DNA of 11,534 bases from Caulobacteraceae bacterium (GCA_003136615.1 PLFA01000109.1:17958-29491); one strand, 5' to 3'; shown: positions 1-7,135, counted from the first letter of the stretch. Numbers and translations: made by a program. The notes: generated by a model not told the origin, from the letters alone.

Positions 1-134
1 GCGGGATGACGCCCGCAGACGATGAAATAGAGTTCGTCGCGGAACAGGTCATAGCGGGCGGCGCACAGCGCATGCAGGCCAAACGCCAGGAGGCCGCAGC
101 CAAGTGCGAGCGTGTCCCGGCGCCAGGCGATCAT
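1..134 (-). CDS. GT39-type membrane glycosyltransferase, N-terminal fragment
   Basis: Only the first 44 complete codons are inside the window; the gene runs off the left edge. The start ATG (132-134) overlaps the TGA of the upstream DUF3291-like gene in an ATGA, so translational coupling is likely. The fragment shows a basic N-terminus, a hydrophobic helix at about residues 8-25, and then the segment RDELYFIVCGRHPA. In bacterial ArnT/PMT-like GT-C glycosyltransferases of family 39, an acidic RDELYF-like motif lies in the first periplasmic loop after TM1 and contributes the catalytic acidic residue. The full protein would be expected to have about ten or more TM helices and to transfer a sugar from a polyprenyl-phosphate carrier to a periplasmic acceptor. 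Acceptor and sugar cannot be told from this piece. The family call rests on one short but characteristic motif. Confidence 0.72.
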   Translation of the reverse strand, partial: MIAWRRDTLALGCGLLAFGLHALCAARYDLFRDELYFIVCGRHP

Positions 135-571
135 TGCGTGTTGATGGATGGCGCGATGGGAAGCGCCGCGGCGAAGCGCGGCGGCAGATAGTTCAAATCG
201 GCATGGCGCGGGCTCGGATGTCGGACCTTGGAGGCGCGGCCTTTCTCGCGCATTCTTTGGTCGGCCTCGGGCCAAGTGGGGGTTGCGTCACCCTCGATTT
301 CCCAGTGGACCACGGAGGCCTCGTCACACCAGTTCACCAGGCGGGGCATGGCGGCGCGATGGGCCCCGGCGAGCATATAGTCACGCATTGCTCCGGCGCT
401 GTCCCATACGGTCAGGGTCCAGAACACCAGCTGGCGGTCAGCCAGAAGCGAGCCTCGCTGGAACCCTGCCGCGGCCTTGACTTGCCGGCGTGTGCCAAGA
501 AGCAGCAGACAAAAGTGGGGCATGAAGCGGAGAGATCTTATCCGCAGGCGCGTGGCGCTGACGAAGGCCAT
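131..571 (-). CDS. DUF3291-like dimeric alpha/beta-barrel protein
   Basis: The product is 146 residues and soluble, with no signal peptide. Residues 1-95 look like the ferredoxin-like fold related to antibiotic-biosynthesis and spheroidene monooxygenases, often annotated DUF3291. The opening is MAFVSATRLRIRSLRF, followed by an FWTLTVW strand at 50-56, GAHRAAMPRL at 69-78, and WCDEASVVHW at 81-90. His71 and His89 are polar residues in conserved-looking positions. The tail after about residue 95 is charged and low in structure. No enzymatic activity can be assigned. The ATG at 569-571 begins the homologous region and is preceded by a G-rich run (GGGGGGAAA) that can serve as ribosome binding site. 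The last codon overlaps the start of the GT39 gene, so the two are probably coexpressed. The fold call is moderately sure; the function is unknown. Confidence 0.7.
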   Translation of the reverse strand: MAFVSATRLRIRSLRFMPHFCLLLLGTRRQVKAAAGFQRGSLLADRQLVFWTLTVWDSAGAMRDYMLAGAHRAAMPRLVNWCDEASVVHWEIEGDATPTWPEADQRMREKGRASKVRHPSPRHADLNYLPPRFAAALPIAPSINTQ

Positions 572-597
572 GATGCGGATTTCCCCCCACTTTGACG

Positions 598-613
598 CCC
601 TTAAGGGTCCCTT
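598..613. repeat. Overlapping small palindromes upstream of the DUF3291-like gene
   Basis: The 51-base gap between the hypothetical gene and the DUF3291-like gene contains CCCTTAAGGG (598-607), a perfect 10-base palindrome. It overlaps AAGGGTCCCTT (603-613), a perfect 5-base-arm inverted repeat around one base. Together they read CCCTTAAGGGTCCCTT. A weak operator, an mRNA hairpin between two cistrons, or chance are all possible. There is no U-run that would make it a standard intrinsic terminator. Confidence 0.35.
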
Positions 614-622
614 GATCTAACC

Positions 623-1087
623 CTAATCCACGTCTTGGCTGCGGCCTAGCACGCAGCGCGCCACGCCACGTTCCACCGACACGGTGGCGGAGTCGAGAGG
701 GCCCAACTCAAAGAGCGAAGCGCCATGATCGGTGGTGATTTGCAGGCGCCCCGGATGATCGAATTGGCAAACCGGGAAGACATCGTCACTTCTGCCGCCG
801 TTATAGCCAAGCTCCGCGCAACGCGTGGCGCCGTGCGCCCGGGCGAAACGCGCCTTGCCGAAATCGACGATCTGCGGGGGCGCGTCGGACTGATCCCAGG
901 CGACACCCGCGCCACGCGCGCAGGGAGGACCCCTGACGGTCCATGCCTTGGCCTCGGCTATCTTGGCCTGGCGATCATGGACCACGATGAGGATGAGAGC
1001 GCTGACCGCGAGAACGGCAAGGGCCGCACCCGAAATGATTAAGACGCCCCGGCGGGGCTTTCGCCGGGCGCCATAGTCCAAGGCCAT
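623..1087 (-). CDS. Small membrane-anchored protein of unknown function
   Basis: I do not recognise a family for this 154-residue product. The N-terminus is basic (RRKPRR at 8-13) and is followed by a single hydrophobic helix at about 14-36 (GVLIISGAALAVLAVSA onward). This predicts an inner-membrane anchor with the N-terminus in the cytoplasm and about 115 residues in the periplasm. The soluble part has four cysteines (56, 90, 107, 145), enough for two disulfides in the oxidising periplasm. The ATG at 1085-1087 sits about 12 bases after GAGGAG on the minus strand, a plausible ribosome binding site. It lies 41 bases after sdaA and 51 bases before the DUF3291-like gene, all on the same strand, so it is probably in the same transcript. 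The regular codon pattern and well-formed topology support a real gene. The function is open. Confidence 0.72.
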   Translation of the reverse strand: MALDYGARRKPRRGVLIISGAALAVLAVSALILIVVHDRQAKIAEAKAWTVRGPPCARGAGVAWDQSDAPPQIVDFGKARFARAHGATRCAELGYNGGRSDDVFPVCQFDHPGRLQITTDHGASLFELGPLDSATVSVERGVARCVLGRSQDVD

Positions 1088-1128
1088 TGTGCGGCTCGCT
1101 CCTCAAAGCTGCGGCTGATGTAAAGAGT

Positions 1129-2493
1129 TCAGCAGGCCACCTGGTTGACCGCAAGGCCGCCGAGGGAAGTCTCCTTATAGATTTCGCTCATGTCGGCGCC
1201 CGTGCGCTTCATGGTGGCGATAACCTTGTCGAGGCTCACCGAGTGCTGGCCATCGCCCAACAAGGCGAGGCGGGCGGCGTCGATGGCCTTCACCGCCCCC
1301 ATGGCGTTGCGCTCGATACAGGGGATCTGCACCAGCCCCCCGATGGGATCGCAGGTGAGGCCCAGATTGTGCTCCATGCCGATCTCAGCGGCGTTCTCGA
1401 TCTGGGCGTTGGTGGCGCCGAGCGCGGCGGCAAGGCCCGCGGCGGCCATGGAGCAGGCGACCCCAACCTCGCCCTGACATCCCACCTCAGCGCCGGAAAT
1501 GGAGGCGTTGCGCTTGTAGAGAGCGCCGATGGCGCCCGCCGTAAGGAGGAAGGCGCGGCGGCCCTCGGCCGTGCCGTGATGGAAGCGAACATAGAACCGC
1601 AGGACCGCGGGGATGATACCGGCGGCGCCATTGGTGGGAGCCGTGACCACGCGCCCGCCGGCGGCGTTTTCCTCATTCACCGCCAGGGCCCAGAGATTGA
1701 CGAAGTCGATGGCCGCAAGGGGGTCGGTGATAGACTGCTCGGCGCGGGCCCGGATGGTGTCCATAACCTGCCGCGCGCGGCGTTTGACCTTCAGGCCGCC
1801 CGGAAGCTCGCCCCCCTGCGACATGCCGCGATCAATACAGGCCTCCATGGCGGTGAAGATGCGGTCGAGCCCGGCGTCCACCTCCGCCCGGCCGATCCGA
1901 CCCTCCTCGTTGCACATCATCAGTTCCGCGATGGTCAGGCCCGCGCCATCGGCCATCTCGAGGAGCTCGGCGGCGGACGTGAAAGCGAAGGCAAGATCAA
2001 GTTCGGCCGCGCCGGGATCGTTGCCCAGGATAGCGTCCTGGTCGAGGATGAAACCGCCGCCCACAGAGTACCAGGTCCGCCGGGCGATCTCGGCGCCCTG
2101 CGCATCATACGCGAAGAAGGTCAGGGCATTGGGATGATAGGCCAGACGTTCCCGCCCGGCCCATTCGATATCCTGGGCTTCATCGAACGGGACGCCGCCT
2201 GTTCCAGCAAGACGGATGATTCCGGCGGTCCGCGCCTCGGCGAGCCTCGCCTCGGCAAGATCTGGATCGTAGCCAGCGGCGGTGAAGCCCAAGAGGCCCA
2301 GCATGACCGCGCGGTCCGTGCCGTGGCCGCGTCCGGTAAGCGCCAGGGAGGCGTAGAGCTTCACCCGCACCCGTGCCGGCGCAAGGGGCGCCGCAAGCGC
2401 GGCGAAGGCGGCAGCCGCGTCCATGGGGCCCATGGTGTGAGAGCTGGAGGGGCCCACACCGGGCTTGAAGAGATCGAAGACACTGGCGGTCAT
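1129..2493 (-). CDS. sdaA: L-serine dehydratase (L-serine ammonia-lyase), single-chain [4Fe-4S] type
   Basis: The enzyme deaminates L-serine to pyruvate and ammonia in the cytoplasm with a [4Fe-4S] cluster and no PLP. The protein is 454 residues, the usual length of single-chain enzymes such as E. coli SdaA. The N-terminal (beta) domain has the signature GVGPSSSHTMGPM (12-24). The C-terminal (alpha) domain has TAPTNGAAGIIPA (284-296), SGAEVGCQGEVGVACSMA (333-350) and GLTCDPIGGLVQIPC (378-392). Cys339, Cys381 and Cys392 have the spacing of the known cluster ligands. The last residue is Cys454, matching the family's C-terminal cysteine that folds back to the catalytic iron in the resting enzyme. 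All motifs are intact. The start ATG lies 10 bases after the stop of the Anbu-like gene with no clear Shine-Dalgarno sequence, which suggests coupling to that gene. Confidence 0.97.
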   Translation of the reverse strand: MTASVFDLFKPGVGPSSSHTMGPMDAAAAFAALAAPLAPARVRVKLYASLALTGRGHGTDRAVMLGLLGFTAAGYDPDLAEARLAEARTAGIIRLAGTGGVPFDEAQDIEWAGRERLAYHPNALTFFAYDAQGAEIARRTWYSVGGGFILDQDAILGNDPGAAELDLAFAFTSAAELLEMADGAGLTIAELMMCNEEGRIGRAEVDAGLDRIFTAMEACIDRGMSQGGELPGGLKVKRRARQVMDTIRARAEQSITDPLAAIDFVNLWALAVNEENAAGGRVVTAPTNGAAGIIPAVLRFYVRFHHGTAEGRRAFLLTAGAIGALYKRNASISGAEVGCQGEVGVACSMAAAGLAAALGATNAQIENAAEIGMEHNLGLTCDPIGGLVQIPCIERNAMGAVKAIDAARLALLGDGQHSVSLDKVIATMKRTGADMSEIYKETSLGGLAVNQVAC

Positions 2494-2503
2494 CGGCTGG
2501 CGC

Positions 2504-3235
2504 TCAAGGGTTCGGCGGAGGGCGCGGCAGGCTCTCCACCAGGGCCATCAGCCCCTCGCCATAAGCCGTGCGCAGCGCCCGCCAGTAGGGGTTGGCCTCC
2601 TCCAGCGTCTGAAGACCAGCGGCGGTGAAGCTCTCAGTGGCATAGATGAACAGATCGATAGGCGGACCGACCGAAAGATTGCTGCGCAGGGTGGCGTCGA
2701 AGGAGAGCAAGGCGACCTTGGCGGCCTCGTCGAGAGGGCTGTCGGGCGTGAGTGTGCGGTCGAGAATCGGCTTTCCATATTTGGTTTCGCCGATCTGCAG
2801 AAAGCAGGAGCGGTCCGTAGCCTCGATGACATTGCCCGCGGGATAGACCTGGAAGAGACGCGGCGGCTCACCCCGGATTTGGCCGCCCACCAGAAAACTG
2901 GACGTGGCGTCACCGTAGGGCTTCACGAACTTCCCGTCCTTGTCCATCACCTCGCGCAGGCGCTCGCCCACCATCCGGGCCACGTCGAACAGGTTGGACG
3001 CAAGCGCGATGTCTTCTCCCGGCTGACCTGAGCCGACGGCCTGGGTCAGGCGCGTGACCACCGCCTGTGAGGTGGCCAGATTGCCAGCGGTGAGGATTGA
3101 AATGACCCGCTCGCCCGGCGTGGCGATAAGGGTCTGTTTGCGAACATTGGCCACCTGATCGACCCCGGCATTTGAGCGGGAGTCCGAGGCCATGACGAGG
3201 CCGGCTTTGAGAACGATTCCCAGGCAATAGGTCAT
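2504..3235 (-). CDS. Anbu-type proteasome-like peptidase
   Basis: This 243-residue protein belongs to the Ntn-hydrolase fold of 20S proteasome beta subunits and HslV, in the bacterial Anbu branch. It begins MTYCLGI and continues with GLVMASDSRSNAGVD (12-26) and LTAGNLATSQAV (48-59), the typical Anbu opening. Loss of Met1 would expose Thr2 as catalytic N-terminal threonine. Asp18 and Lys33 (precursor numbering) fit the proteasome Asp17/Lys33 partners. There is no propeptide, as expected for Anbu. Known Anbu proteins form open helical or ring assemblies in the cytosol; their substrates are unclear. The gene usually lies in an operon with a transglutaminase-like protein, an alpha-E protein and an ATP-grasp-like protein. 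None of these is adjacent here: a GMC oxidoreductase gene is upstream and sdaA is 10 bases downstream. Family assignment is strong; the role is not known. Confidence 0.93.
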   Translation of the reverse strand: MTYCLGIVLKAGLVMASDSRSNAGVDQVANVRKQTLIATPGERVISILTAGNLATSQAVVTRLTQAVGSGQPGEDIALASNLFDVARMVGERLREVMDKDGKFVKPYGDATSSFLVGGQIRGEPPRLFQVYPAGNVIEATDRSCFLQIGETKYGKPILDRTLTPDSPLDEAAKVALLSFDATLRSNLSVGPPIDLFIYATESFTAAGLQTLEEANPYWRALRTAYGEGLMALVESLPRPPPNP

Positions 3236-3284
3236 GGCGCCTGATTAGGCCCTCCGTCCTGGCGCGTCACCCGTGGCAATGCCC

Positions 3285-4853
3285 TCAAGCCGCCAGGCGC
3301 TCCTTCAGGTGATCCCCCACCCGCATGGCGTTGGCCACCAGGGTGAGCGTTGGGTTCACCGCCGCCGAGGTCACGAAGACACTGGTGTCGACGATGTAGA
3401 GGTTGTCGAGCTCATGGGCCTTGCACCAGGGATTCACCACCGAGGACCCCGCATCGGCTCCCATGCGCGCCGTCCCCAATTGGTGGGCTGTTCCGTAGAG
3501 CGGCAGGAGGGATGAGAGTTCCAGGTGATGCTGGCTGAGGGGATGGCTGTGATCGACAAAGCCGTCCAGGGCCTTGCCCAAGGTGTGAACCAGCCGCTCA
3601 TGTCCCTCGAGATTATTGTGCTTGTAGTCCACGAAGATGCGCCCGTCCGACCCCAAGCGCACGCGGTTATCCGGATCCGGAAGGTCCTCGGAGATCACGA
3701 GGAAGCTCAACAGGCGCTTGGCCACCTGGTCGAACAGGAAACGTGGCGCGAGGGCCGGCGGCAGCATGTTCGAGAGCTGCCCCTCCAGGGTCTGACCCGA
3801 CATATATTCCAGAAGCTGGATATGCCCCATGGGCCAGTCGAACCCGCCTTGCGGGTCGCGCCAATAGAAGTCATTGACCGCCAGGGTCTTGGGGAAGGTG
3901 CTCTCGATGGGCGCGATGGTCAGGGACACCGTCGCCGTCAGGGTATGGAACATGTAGTTACGCCCCACCTGTCCAGAGCCGTTGGCGAGCCCTTCGGGAT
4001 GAGCGCCATTGGCCGAGGCTAGAAGCAGGGCCGCGGTGTTGGCCGCCCCGGCGGCGACGGCGACGATATCGCCAGTCCAGCGCTCCTCGCCATTTACACC
4101 CTCAGTGACCACCGCGGTGACCGTCTTGCCGGAGGCGTCGGTCTCAAGCCGCACCGCCTTGCGCCCCGTCATCAGGGTGACATTGGGCATGTTCAGGATT
4201 GGCTCGACGGCGCAGGTGCGCGCATCGCTCTTGGCTTTCAGCAGACAGGGATAGCCGCCGCAGGTCTTGCACTTGATGCAGGCCGAGGTGATCGGCGCGT
4301 CTTCGTCGCGATTGACGCCGAGCGGCAAGGGAAAGGGCCGCCAACCCTGCTCCTCGAAGTGGCCTTTAAGTTTCACGATGCCGGGATCATGGGGAATGGC
4401 CGGATAGACGTAAGGACCAAGTCCGGCAGGTTCGCTGGGATCTATTCCCCGGGTTCCGTGCACTCTCCAAAGCGTCTCCGCCTCGTCGTAAAAGGGCGCG
4501 AGGTCGGAATGGTCGATGGGCCAGGCCGGGGAGATACCGCCCTTGTGTCGCACCTCGTGAAAATCATCCTCGCGCAGGCGCAGGAGAGCCGCCCCATAGA
4601 AGGTGGTGTTGCCCCCCACCCAGTAGTGCGTGTTCGGATGGAAAGGGTGGCCGTGCCGGTCGTACCAAGACTCCTTGGCGCGGTAGCGATTGTCGATGAA
4701 GACGGCCTTTGGGTCCCAGTTCTCCGCCTCGCGCGGTAGGTGCTCGCCCCGCTCCAGTATCAGGATCGACTTTCCCGTTGGCGCGAGCCGCTGGGCGAGG
4801 GTCCCGCCCCCCGCGCCGGAACCCACGATGACGATGTCGAAGTGTCTGGTCAT
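3285..4853 (-). CDS. GMC-family FAD-dependent oxidoreductase with five-cysteine motif
   Basis: The protein has 522 residues and is related to choline, glucose and fructose dehydrogenases, which oxidise alcohol or sugar hydroxyls with FAD. The N-terminal dinucleotide motif is IVGSGAGGGTLAQRLA (9-24), ending the first strand-turn-helix, with the acidic Glu34 for FAD ribose. WVGGNTTFYGA (78-88) matches the GMC signature region. The C-terminal part has GTAHQLGTARMG (454-465) with catalytic-type His457, and AAVNPTLT (497-504) with Asn500. A cysteine cluster, CIKCKTCGGYPC at 192-203 plus Cys214, lies where FAD-glucose and fructose dehydrogenases carry a [3Fe-4S] cluster; a cluster here is inference. 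No Tat or Sec signal is visible at MTRHFDIVIVGSG, so it is probably cytoplasmic or exported with a partner. The start ATG overlaps the SDR stop in ATGA, so the two enzymes are likely coupled. The substrate is unknown. Confidence 0.93.
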   Translation of the reverse strand: MTRHFDIVIVGSGAGGGTLAQRLAPTGKSILILERGEHLPREAENWDPKAVFIDNRYRAKESWYDRHGHPFHPNTHYWVGGNTTFYGAALLRLREDDFHEVRHKGGISPAWPIDHSDLAPFYDEAETLWRVHGTRGIDPSEPAGLGPYVYPAIPHDPGIVKLKGHFEEQGWRPFPLPLGVNRDEDAPITSACIKCKTCGGYPCLLKAKSDARTCAVEPILNMPNVTLMTGRKAVRLETDASGKTVTAVVTEGVNGEERWTGDIVAVAAGAANTAALLLASANGAHPEGLANGSGQVGRNYMFHTLTATVSLTIAPIESTFPKTLAVNDFYWRDPQGGFDWPMGHIQLLEYMSGQTLEGQLSNMLPPALAPRFLFDQVAKRLLSFLVISEDLPDPDNRVRLGSDGRIFVDYKHNNLEGHERLVHTLGKALDGFVDHSHPLSQHHLELSSLLPLYGTAHQLGTARMGADAGSSVVNPWCKAHELDNLYIVDTSVFVTSAAVNPTLTLVANAMRVGDHLKERLAA

Positions 4854-5668
4854 GCCTTGGCTCCTAGGCGATATTTCTTGGCCCCGGCATTGATCGCGGC
4901 GCGCACCAAAGGCTGAGGTAGCGCACGCATCAGCATCACGGCCAAGCTGTTATGCCAACCGGGTATGACGACAACGCGACCGGCCTCATTCGCCTTGATC
5001 GCCACGTTCGCCACATGTTCGGCGGTCTGACTGAACAGCCGGGAGGCTGAACCCACAAGGTGGTCGTAACCGGCTTGCTTGGCGAAGTCCGACTCCGTGG
5101 CGCCTGGGCAAACCGCGGTGACTTTGATCCCCTGAGCACGGCATTCACAGTCCAGGGCCTGGCTGAAGCTAATCATCAGACCCTTCACACCCGGATAGAG
5201 GGTATTGCCCGCCACGCCTGGGGCGAAACCGGCCATGGATGCGACGTTGATGATTCGCCCCCAGCCCCGCGCGACCATGCCGGGCAGGACCGCATAGGCC
5301 AGGGCGCAGGGCGCGACACCCATGGTCATGAGGAAGTCACGCTGCTCAGCCCAATCGACGTCGGTGAAGAGGCGCGGAATGCCAAAGCCGGCATTGTTCA
5401 CCAGGACATCAACCTCGCGCCCACGTTCGGCCAGCGCGGACATGACGGGCGCCTGGGCTTCGGGCAGAGCAAGGTCGGCAGGGATCGCGAAGGCCTCGAT
5501 ACCATGAGCGGTGCGCATCTCGGCGGCCAGGGTCTGCAGGCGGTCGGCGCGCCGCGCCACAAGGGCGAGATCGAACCCCCGCCCCGCATAGGCCCTCGCG
5601 AAGGCGGCGCCGATCCCGGCCGAGGCGCCGGTAATTAGCGCAAGCTTGCGGCGGGGCGACGGCGGCAT
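4850..5668 (-). CDS. Short-chain dehydrogenase/reductase (SDR), NADP-type
   Basis: This is a classical SDR of 272 residues from the ATG at 5666-5668. The cofactor loop is TGASAGIG (13-20), followed by Arg39-Arg40 after the second strand (LALVARRADRL), which favours NADP(H). NNAG is at 91-94. The catalytic set is Ser144 (INVASMAG), Tyr158 and Lys162 (YPGVK). The family is close to the COG0300 (DltE-like) short-chain dehydrogenases, which reduce or oxidise carbonyl/hydroxyl groups on varied substrates. An in-frame TTG 12 codons upstream (5704) would extend the protein, but that stretch lacks family similarity and contains a TTGACC that looks like a -35 element, so I chose the ATG. No Shine-Dalgarno sequence precedes it, so the mRNA may be leaderless. 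The last bases overlap the GMC gene (ATGA), and the MFS gene is divergent, suggesting a shared substrate. Confidence 0.92.
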   Translation of the reverse strand: MPPSPRRKLALITGASAGIGAAFARAYAGRGFDLALVARRADRLQTLAAEMRTAHGIEAFAIPADLALPEAQAPVMSALAERGREVDVLVNNAGFGIPRLFTDVDWAEQRDFLMTMGVAPCALAYAVLPGMVARGWGRIINVASMAGFAPGVAGNTLYPGVKGLMISFSQALDCECRAQGIKVTAVCPGATESDFAKQAGYDHLVGSASRLFSQTAEHVANVAIKANEAGRVVVIPGWHNSLAVMLMRALPQPLVRAAINAGAKKYRLGAKA

Positions 5669-5781
5669 GAGCGCGACCGTGATGGGGATTGGCGACGCGG
5701 TCAAATGTCACAGAAAGTTCGTGGCCGGAGAGCAGAGGGGCCGCTAGAAGCGAAACCAGCAGATAGTTGACGGGCGGGGCC
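5669..5781. promoter_or_regulatory. Divergent promoter region between SDR and MFS genes
   Basis: This 113-base non-coding region separates the start codons of two divergent genes, so it must hold both promoters. On the minus strand, TTGACC (5704-5699) lies exactly 36 bases before the SDR ATG, the distance expected if transcription starts at the ATG itself; the -10 position is poorly conserved. On the plus strand, GCTAGAAG (5743-5750) matches the Caulobacter -10 consensus GCTANAWC in all but the last base and would give a short leader to the MFS ATG at 5782. A matching -35 is weak. No clear palindromic operator was seen. Confidence 0.45.
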
Positions 5782-7128
5782 ATGGGCGCGAGCGACTTCA
5801 AGGCGATCGATGAGCAGAGATTTAGGGGCTTCCACTGGAAGGCCACGCTGACCACCGGCCTGGGGGTCTTTTGCGACGGCTACGACCTCTCCTCGGTCGG
5901 CATTGTTCTTCCCCTAATTCTGGCCTCCTTCGGTCACGTTAAGCTCAGCGGTCTCCAGAGCGCCACTCTGGCGGCCTCGGCGCTGATCGGGGCCACGGTG
6001 GGCGCCCTCATCTTTGGCGTCCTCGGTCAGCGAGGTCGGATGCGGTTCTATGGCCTGGATATGGTGATCCTGGGCGGGGCGGCTGTCGCCCAGGCCTTCG
6101 CCCCAGATGTGGCGTGGCTGATCGCTATCCGCTTCGTTCTGGGATTGGGCGTGGGGGCCGATTACGTGCTCTCGCCCGTGATCATGGCCGAGCATTCCAA
6201 CCGCGCTAATCGGGGTCGGGCCATTGGCTTGGGGTTTGGAACCATGTGGCCCCTAGGCGCCCTCGTGGCCGCGCTCCTCGCGCTTCTGTTGGAGGCGTTC
6301 AAGGTCCCGGACGACCTCAGATGGCGCGTCGTGCTTGGCGCCGGGGCGATCCCAGCAATTTCGGTGATCTGGCTGAGGCGCACAATGCCGGAAACCGCGC
6401 GCTTTCTGGCCAAGCTGAAGGGTGACAGCGACGAGGCCTCGCGCGTGATGAGCGAAATCAGCGGTCATCAGGTGCGCGCCCCCACGCTCGACACGCGCAC
6501 GTTCGCGGAGGTCTTTGCTCGACATGCTCGGCCCATCCTCTCGGCCGCCCTGCTTTGGATGATCTACGATCTGGTGGTTTATGCCGGCATTCTCTTTGGG
6601 CCCTCGCTTATCGCCCACAGCCTGAGCCTCAGCGCGGTGTCTTTCACACTCATCATCCAGACCGTCTTCGTCCTTCCGCCCTCCATTCTGTTCTCGATCT
6701 TCCTGATCGACAGATTCGGTCGAAAGCCGCTTCAGGTCTGGGGATTTCTGATCGGGGCGGTGCTTATCGGCATCTTCGCCCTGATGCAGCATCAGCTCCT
6801 GGCCATGCCTATCCTGGCCCTTATCGTCTTTGGTCTGTTCAATGTGGCCGAGACGGGCCCGGGCCTCGTTTCAGGTGCGGGAATTCTCGGAGCGGAGTTG
6901 GCCCCCACTCGCATCCGCACCGTCGCGCAGAGCATCACTGTGGCCGGAGGACGGATCGGGGCCGCCACCAGCGCCTTCGCCTTTCCCCTGCTCTTCGCCG
7001 GGATCGGCCAGATGGGCGCCTATTTCGTCATTGCGGGCTTGGCTTTAGCGGGAGCCTTGTTCACCCAAATTCTGGTGCCGGAGACCGGCCAACTCTCACT
7101 GGAGACGATCACCGAAGGCGCGGCTTGA
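5782..7128 (+). CDS. MFS transporter (sugar/organic-solute type), 12 TM
   Basis: The protein has 448 residues and hydrophobic helices spread along its whole length, consistent with 12 TM segments in two six-helix halves. The central loop of about 55 residues (roughly 198-252) is charged. TM1 contains FCDGYDLSSVG (30-40), like the acidic TM1 motif of sugar and phosphate porters. TM4 has RFVLGLGVGADY (117-128). The end of TM6 has the sugar-porter-like PETARFL (203-209), the second half has DRFGRKP (310-316), and the C-terminus has a second PETGQLSL. The first-half motif A is degenerate (GVLGQRGRMR at 79-88, where a D-R-x-G-R pattern is usual). The ATG at 5782 is preferred over an in-frame TTG 15 bases upstream because the homologous start (FHWKATLTTGLGVFCDGYD) follows it. 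It is divergent from the SDR-GMC pair and may import their substrate; that is inference. Confidence 0.92.
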   Translation: MGASDFKAIDEQRFRGFHWKATLTTGLGVFCDGYDLSSVGIVLPLILASFGHVKLSGLQSATLAASALIGATVGALIFGVLGQRGRMRFYGLDMVILGGAAVAQAFAPDVAWLIAIRFVLGLGVGADYVLSPVIMAEHSNRANRGRAIGLGFGTMWPLGALVAALLALLLEAFKVPDDLRWRVVLGAGAIPAISVIWLRRTMPETARFLAKLKGDSDEASRVMSEISGHQVRAPTLDTRTFAEVFARHARPILSAALLWMIYDLVVYAGILFGPSLIAHSLSLSAVSFTLIIQTVFVLPPSILFSIFLIDRFGRKPLQVWGFLIGAVLIGIFALMQHQLLAMPILALIVFGLFNVAETGPGLVSGAGILGAELAPTRIRTVAQSITVAGGRIGAATSAFAFPLLFAGIGQMGAYFVIAGLALAGALFTQILVPETGQLSLETITEGAA

Positions 7129-7135
7129 AGCGGAC

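Noticed and set aside
104..595. Plus-strand open frame of 163 codons opposite the DUF3291-like gene
   Set aside because: It has a GTG start and no recognisable domain; the opposite strand gives a coherent barrel-type protein with ATGA coupling to the next gene.
1087..2628. Long plus-strand open frame of 513 codons opposite sdaA
   Set aside because: It is longer than sdaA but has low-complexity Gly/Ala/Arg-rich composition and no recognisable motif. The minus strand encodes a complete serine dehydratase with every key residue. Long antisense frames are common at high GC.
5767..5773. TTGACGG, a perfect match to the Caulobacter -35 consensus
   Set aside because: It is only 15 bases before the MFS ATG, so a promoter here would start transcription inside the gene. 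It is probably chance.
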